Positions 55,885-61,143 of a stretch of 61,143 nucleotides of DNA are shown here, piece by piece; position 1 is the stretch's first letter, and every line of letters begins with the position of its first letter. This DNA comes from Gryganskiella cystojenkinii (taxonomy: Eukaryota > Mortierellomycota > Mortierellomycetes > Mortierellales > Mortierellaceae). Made by a program: the position numbers and the translations under genes. Below the pieces are notes generated by a model. The model was not told the origin of the DNA. It searched no databases and was given only the letters and a program-made list of their open reading frames with translations. The stretch covers positions 510-61,652 of the forward strand of contig JAAAIG010000125.1 in the NCBI GenBank assembly GCA_015852425.1, in the 5' to 3' direction.

Positions 55885-57227
55885 ATGGCAGACTCGCCTC
55901 CCAACAAAAAACCTCGTCTCAATCACTCTTACCAACCAAACTCTGACACAGACTTGAACAAGGTCAAGGAAAAGATCATCAACAACTCGTCGAATAACCA
56001 TCAGGAGAATAATGAGCAGCATAACAGCAACAATCCACCCACCATCGAGACCAGCCACAACAATGAGTACAATGACGACATGGTCCTTTCCGAAGTGCAT
56101 GTCGACCCACAGAATGGCAGTGCCGATGGTCGTCTCTTAACCACAATTTTCCATCTCTCCCTGACCGCGAGAACTCAGTCTCAGAAACGCGCTATCGTCG
56201 TCGAAGAGGACGAGTCTATTCAAGAGACGGAGGATCAGAGCTGGGACCACGCCGTAGAGATTCAACATGCCATGGGCACAACCCTCCGTGATGTTGGTGC
56301 CCAGGTCTGGATGGGAAGCTTCCTCATGATTGATTGGTTCATGACCTTGGTCCCAGAACTTGAGAGTTCGGTCGTCTTGGAACTCGGTGCGGGGACGGGT
56401 CTGGCCAGCATTGCTTGTTCGCTCTTGGCCTCCACTTGCGAAAAGTTCTTTTGTACGGATTATGACACCACGGTCTTGCTCAATTGCCGACAGAACATCG
56501 AGAACAATCTTGGGCTTCAGGAAAGCATCAATGACAGCGAAGACCATGCCCAATCGGCTGGCGGGAATGGTCAAGTTCTTTGTCGACGGCTCAACTGGCT
56601 CCTAGACAATCCTCTGGATCCAATGGAGGAAGAACCCGATGAGTTCAGTTGGAGTCAAGTGGACAGAGATCATTGGAGATCCAAGGGTGCATTTATTATT
56701 GCTGCCGATGGTAAGGACCGATACTTGCGAATCGTCAGCAGTATCGAAAACGATACATAATTAAAACGCTCGTACTCTCTAACTCGATATATTTTATTTT
56801 ATTTCTTCTTATCTACTAGTCGTCTACGATGATTTTCTAACAGATGCGCTAGTTACATGTCTTGAGAGGCTGCTGCAAGAACCCCTCCCAGATGACCATC
56901 CTAGACATTCTATAGGTCGGGTCGCCTATGTTAGTATGGAGAAGCGTTATAATTTCTCTCTTAACCAACTCGCGGTTGTAGCTCATGCCTACGAGTATTT
57001 TATCCGCAAAGTGGGCGAGTCGTCGATCATCAAGGCAGATCGAATTGACACATCAAGTCTGGGACAGCACTGCGACTATTACCGCAGCAAGGATCTCGTA
57101 AGTATCGAACCGAAAGTAAGCGCAAGGGATCAATTGTCTCTTGGTTCTTGTATGTATCTAACGCGAGACTCTTTATTGTCCATCCCATCGCACCACGCAG
57201 GAGCTGTTCCGTGTTTGCAAAATTTGA
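55885..57227 (+). CDS. METTL22: METTL22-like protein lysine methyltransferase
   Basis: Three exons give 376 residues: 55885-56710, 56820-57097, 57201-57227. Human METTL22 methylates a lysine of the DNA-binding protein KIN. The SAM-binding fold shows AQVWMGSFLMIDWF, motif I VVLELGAGTGLASIACSLL, the acidic CTDYDTTVLLNCRQNI and the RRLNWL strand. DEFSWSQVDRD, FIIAADVVYDDFLTDAL and VSMEKRYNFSLNQL follow; each has a clear counterpart in METTL22. The first ~85 residues are Asn-rich and disordered with a small basic patch (NKKPRLN) that could be a nuclear signal. The last exon is only 27 nt and supplies ELFRVCKI plus stop, equivalent to the ELWKI-type end of the human protein. The next gene starts 115 bp downstream. 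Confidence 0.88.
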
Positions 57228-57342
57228 AAAGATCTGACCCTTAAGACCAATCCGTGTCTTGCAAAAAACCCAACGTCTGTCTTCTCGACTGTCATTTGCA
57301 ACCTCCACTCCTCATTTCATTTCATTCCAACAAACACACATC

Positions 57343-58000
57343 ATGTCCTGGGCTCAAACGACCATTCGCTTGCCTGCAAAGTCACGAGGATGTCATCTGG
57401 TCACGAGCGAGATTGAACGCCAGGTTCCAGAGCTTCGACAATTCACCGTCGGCATGGCTAACATCTTTTGTAATGACATTACTGAAAGAAAGAGCGCCAA
57501 AATTGCTTTCGATATCTGAGAGCTTTGGGATATATTCTGACGTCTCGTCTTGTCTTTTGCTGGCACTCTAACACTAGTGCAACATACCTCCGCATCGTTG
57601 TCGTTGAACGAGAACGCGGATCCGGATGTGCGCGTTGATATGGAAATGTCATTGAACAGGATCGCACCCGAGGATTTCCCCTATACACACACGGACGAGG
57701 GTCCAGATGACATGACGGGTCATCTCAAGAGCTCGCTTCTTGGAGTGTCTCTCAATATTCCTATCACGAACGGACGATTCAACCTCGGCATGTGGCAAGG
57801 GTATGACTGATCCTTGTCGTGTTGTTGTTGGTGTTTGGTCTGCTGTGGATCTACAGGCATGTTGGCATTTTTCATTTATTTTATTCTCCCTCCCTCTCTC
57901 TCTCTCTCTCTCCTCTGCTAGAATATGGCTCTGTGAACACCGGAACCATGCGTCTGGCCGCAAGATTGTTATCACCCTCCAAGGCGAGAAGAAGAAGTGA
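57343..58000 (+). CDS. YjbQ/UPF0047 family protein
   Basis: Three exons give 142 residues: 57343-57469, 57578-57800, 57922-58000. The family folds as a small beta-sandwich trimer. Bacterial YjbQ has secondary thiamine-phosphate synthase activity, but the cellular role in fungi is unsettled. Conserved parts visible are the start WAQTTIRLPAKSRGCHLVT, FLQHTSASLSLNENADPDV, the MTGHLKSSLLG segment with the conserved His, IPITNGRFNLGMWQGIWLCE and RKIVITLQGE. Length and order match bacterial YjbQ, so the protein is complete. Intron 2 (57801-57921) ends in a long TC repeat that serves as the polypyrimidine tract. The gene sits 115 bp after METTL22 and 163 bp before DHX35 on the same strand. A poly(A)-like AATAAA is at 58018-58023. 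Confidence 0.92.
57889..57913 (+). repeat. TC dinucleotide repeat in intron of YjbQ-like gene
   Basis: A run of CCCTCCC followed by about ten TC units directly precedes the acceptor of intron 2, acting as its polypyrimidine tract. Confidence 0.85.
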
Positions 58001-58076
58001 AAGTATATTAATAACGAAATAAAGACAAAACAAGCAGTCACATTGTCCTCAAAGAAAAAAGACAAGTTACTGCAAC

Positions 58077-58101
58077 AACCCAACCCAACCCAACCCAACC
58101 A
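58077..58101 (+). repeat. AACCC short tandem repeat
   Basis: About five copies of AACCC lie in the leader of the DHX35 gene. This is a pentamer microsatellite; it is not the TTAGGG-type telomere unit. Confidence 0.85.
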
Positions 58102-58163
58102 ATCCACCTTTCTACATTCCATTCGTCTCGACGTAATCTCGACAAGAACAAGACCACAACGGA

Positions 58164-60881
<2,718 letters not shown>

Positions 60882-61143
60882 AAAATGGGCAACTCCTTAC
60901 TTCTGTCGATTTTCAACGTTGGGTTTGAGTGATCAAGACAGCTGCGCGTCAGTAAGGGAATGGAACAAAAAAAGGGGCCCGCCCCCGCAAGTCTCTTTTT
61001 ACCACTGCGTTACGTTTGCACTTTGTCTCGATCGGTTTTGCAAAAATGCGACTGTTCGCAAAAGGCTCTTTTCCGTAGTCTCGTCACCAGCCTGACATCG
61101 AACACAACCTCCACAAGATGAAATCGCCTAATTGGGCGATGTG
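60882..61143. other. Right-edge intergenic sequence
   Basis: It contains the DHX35 3' end, a GGGGCCCGCCCCC patch near 60974-60986, and probably the upstream region of another + strand gene. An ATG at 61119 starts an open frame (MKSPNWAM) that runs off the window, but it is too short to call. Confidence 0.3.

Noticed and set aside
58077..58101. Possible interstitial telomere repeat (AACCC units)
   Set aside because: The unit is a pentamer without the T of TTAGGG/CCCTAA and there are only about five copies.

Overview
This is eukaryotic nuclear DNA from a filamentous fungus. Nearly every gene carries several short introns, mostly 60-130 nt, with GT..AG ends and CTAAC/CTGAC-like branch sites. 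Intergenic spaces are small, and 5' leaders are rich in pyrimidine runs and homopolymers. The gene set fits an early-diverging fungus: RECQ1-type helicase, RNF216-type E3, DENND6, FAM114, METTL22, site-2 protease and a GNPTAB-like Stealth protein are metazoan-like families often absent from Ascomycota. Mortierellomycotina (Mortierella and relatives) is my best guess. That is an inference from gene content and style, not a measured placement. I see no tRNA, rRNA, transposon, CRISPR or viral segment. One 10-N assembly gap lies inside an intron (23601-23610).

Layout. 1-1.0 kb: 3' end of PEX5 (+). 1.2-4.7 kb: SAPS-like phosphatase regulator (-), divergent from a RECQ1-type helicase (+, 5.0-8.0 kb). 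8.1-10.7 kb: acyl-CoA oxidase ending in -ARL (-). 11.3-14.3 kb: an unrecognised 978-residue Ser-rich protein (-), divergent from DENND6 (+, 15.0-18.9 kb). 19.0-22.1 kb: RNF216-like RBR ligase with an N-terminal CUE-like segment (-). 22.4-25.0 kb: TRPY/Yvc1-like channel (-). 25.4-27.1 kb: alpha/beta hydrolase (-). 27.5-28.7 kb: membrane RING-H2 protein (-). 28.7-30.7 kb: no supportable gene. On the + strand follow a secreted lipase (30.7-31.8), an Lsb5-like VHS/GAT adaptor (32.3-34.4), an amino-acid permease (35.8-37.8), an SDT1/PHM8-like nucleotidase (38.6-39.7), a USP10/Ubp3-like deubiquitinase (40.1-42.6), a FAM114 protein (43.2-47.0) and a site-2 protease (47.2-49.8). On the - strand are an MFS transporter (50.1-52.2) and a Stealth phosphotransferase (52.7-55.6). 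METTL22, a YjbQ/UPF0047 protein and DHX35 (55.9-60.9) form a tight + strand trio.

How the genes relate. This is an ordinary chromosomal stretch rather than a dedicated cluster. There are functional threads: peroxisomal beta-oxidation and import (PEX5, acyl-CoA oxidase, with the lipase as a fatty-acid source); ubiquitin signalling (RNF216-like, RING-H2, USP10-like); endomembrane traffic and organelles (DENND6, Lsb5-like, FAM114, Yvc1-like, S2P, Stealth); nucleic-acid helicases (RecQ, DHX35).

Exon models were built by hand. Every listed splice junction keeps the reading frame across the whole gene, and the summed coding lengths divide by three. The most unusual signals are four GC-AG introns, all with the same G|GCAAGT donor, two of them cutting zinc domains of E3 ligases; a RecQ helicase whose aromatic-rich loop has lost its Trp; several micro-exons (18-31 nt); an 867-nt outlier intron in the Stealth gene; and the orphan Ser-rich protein.
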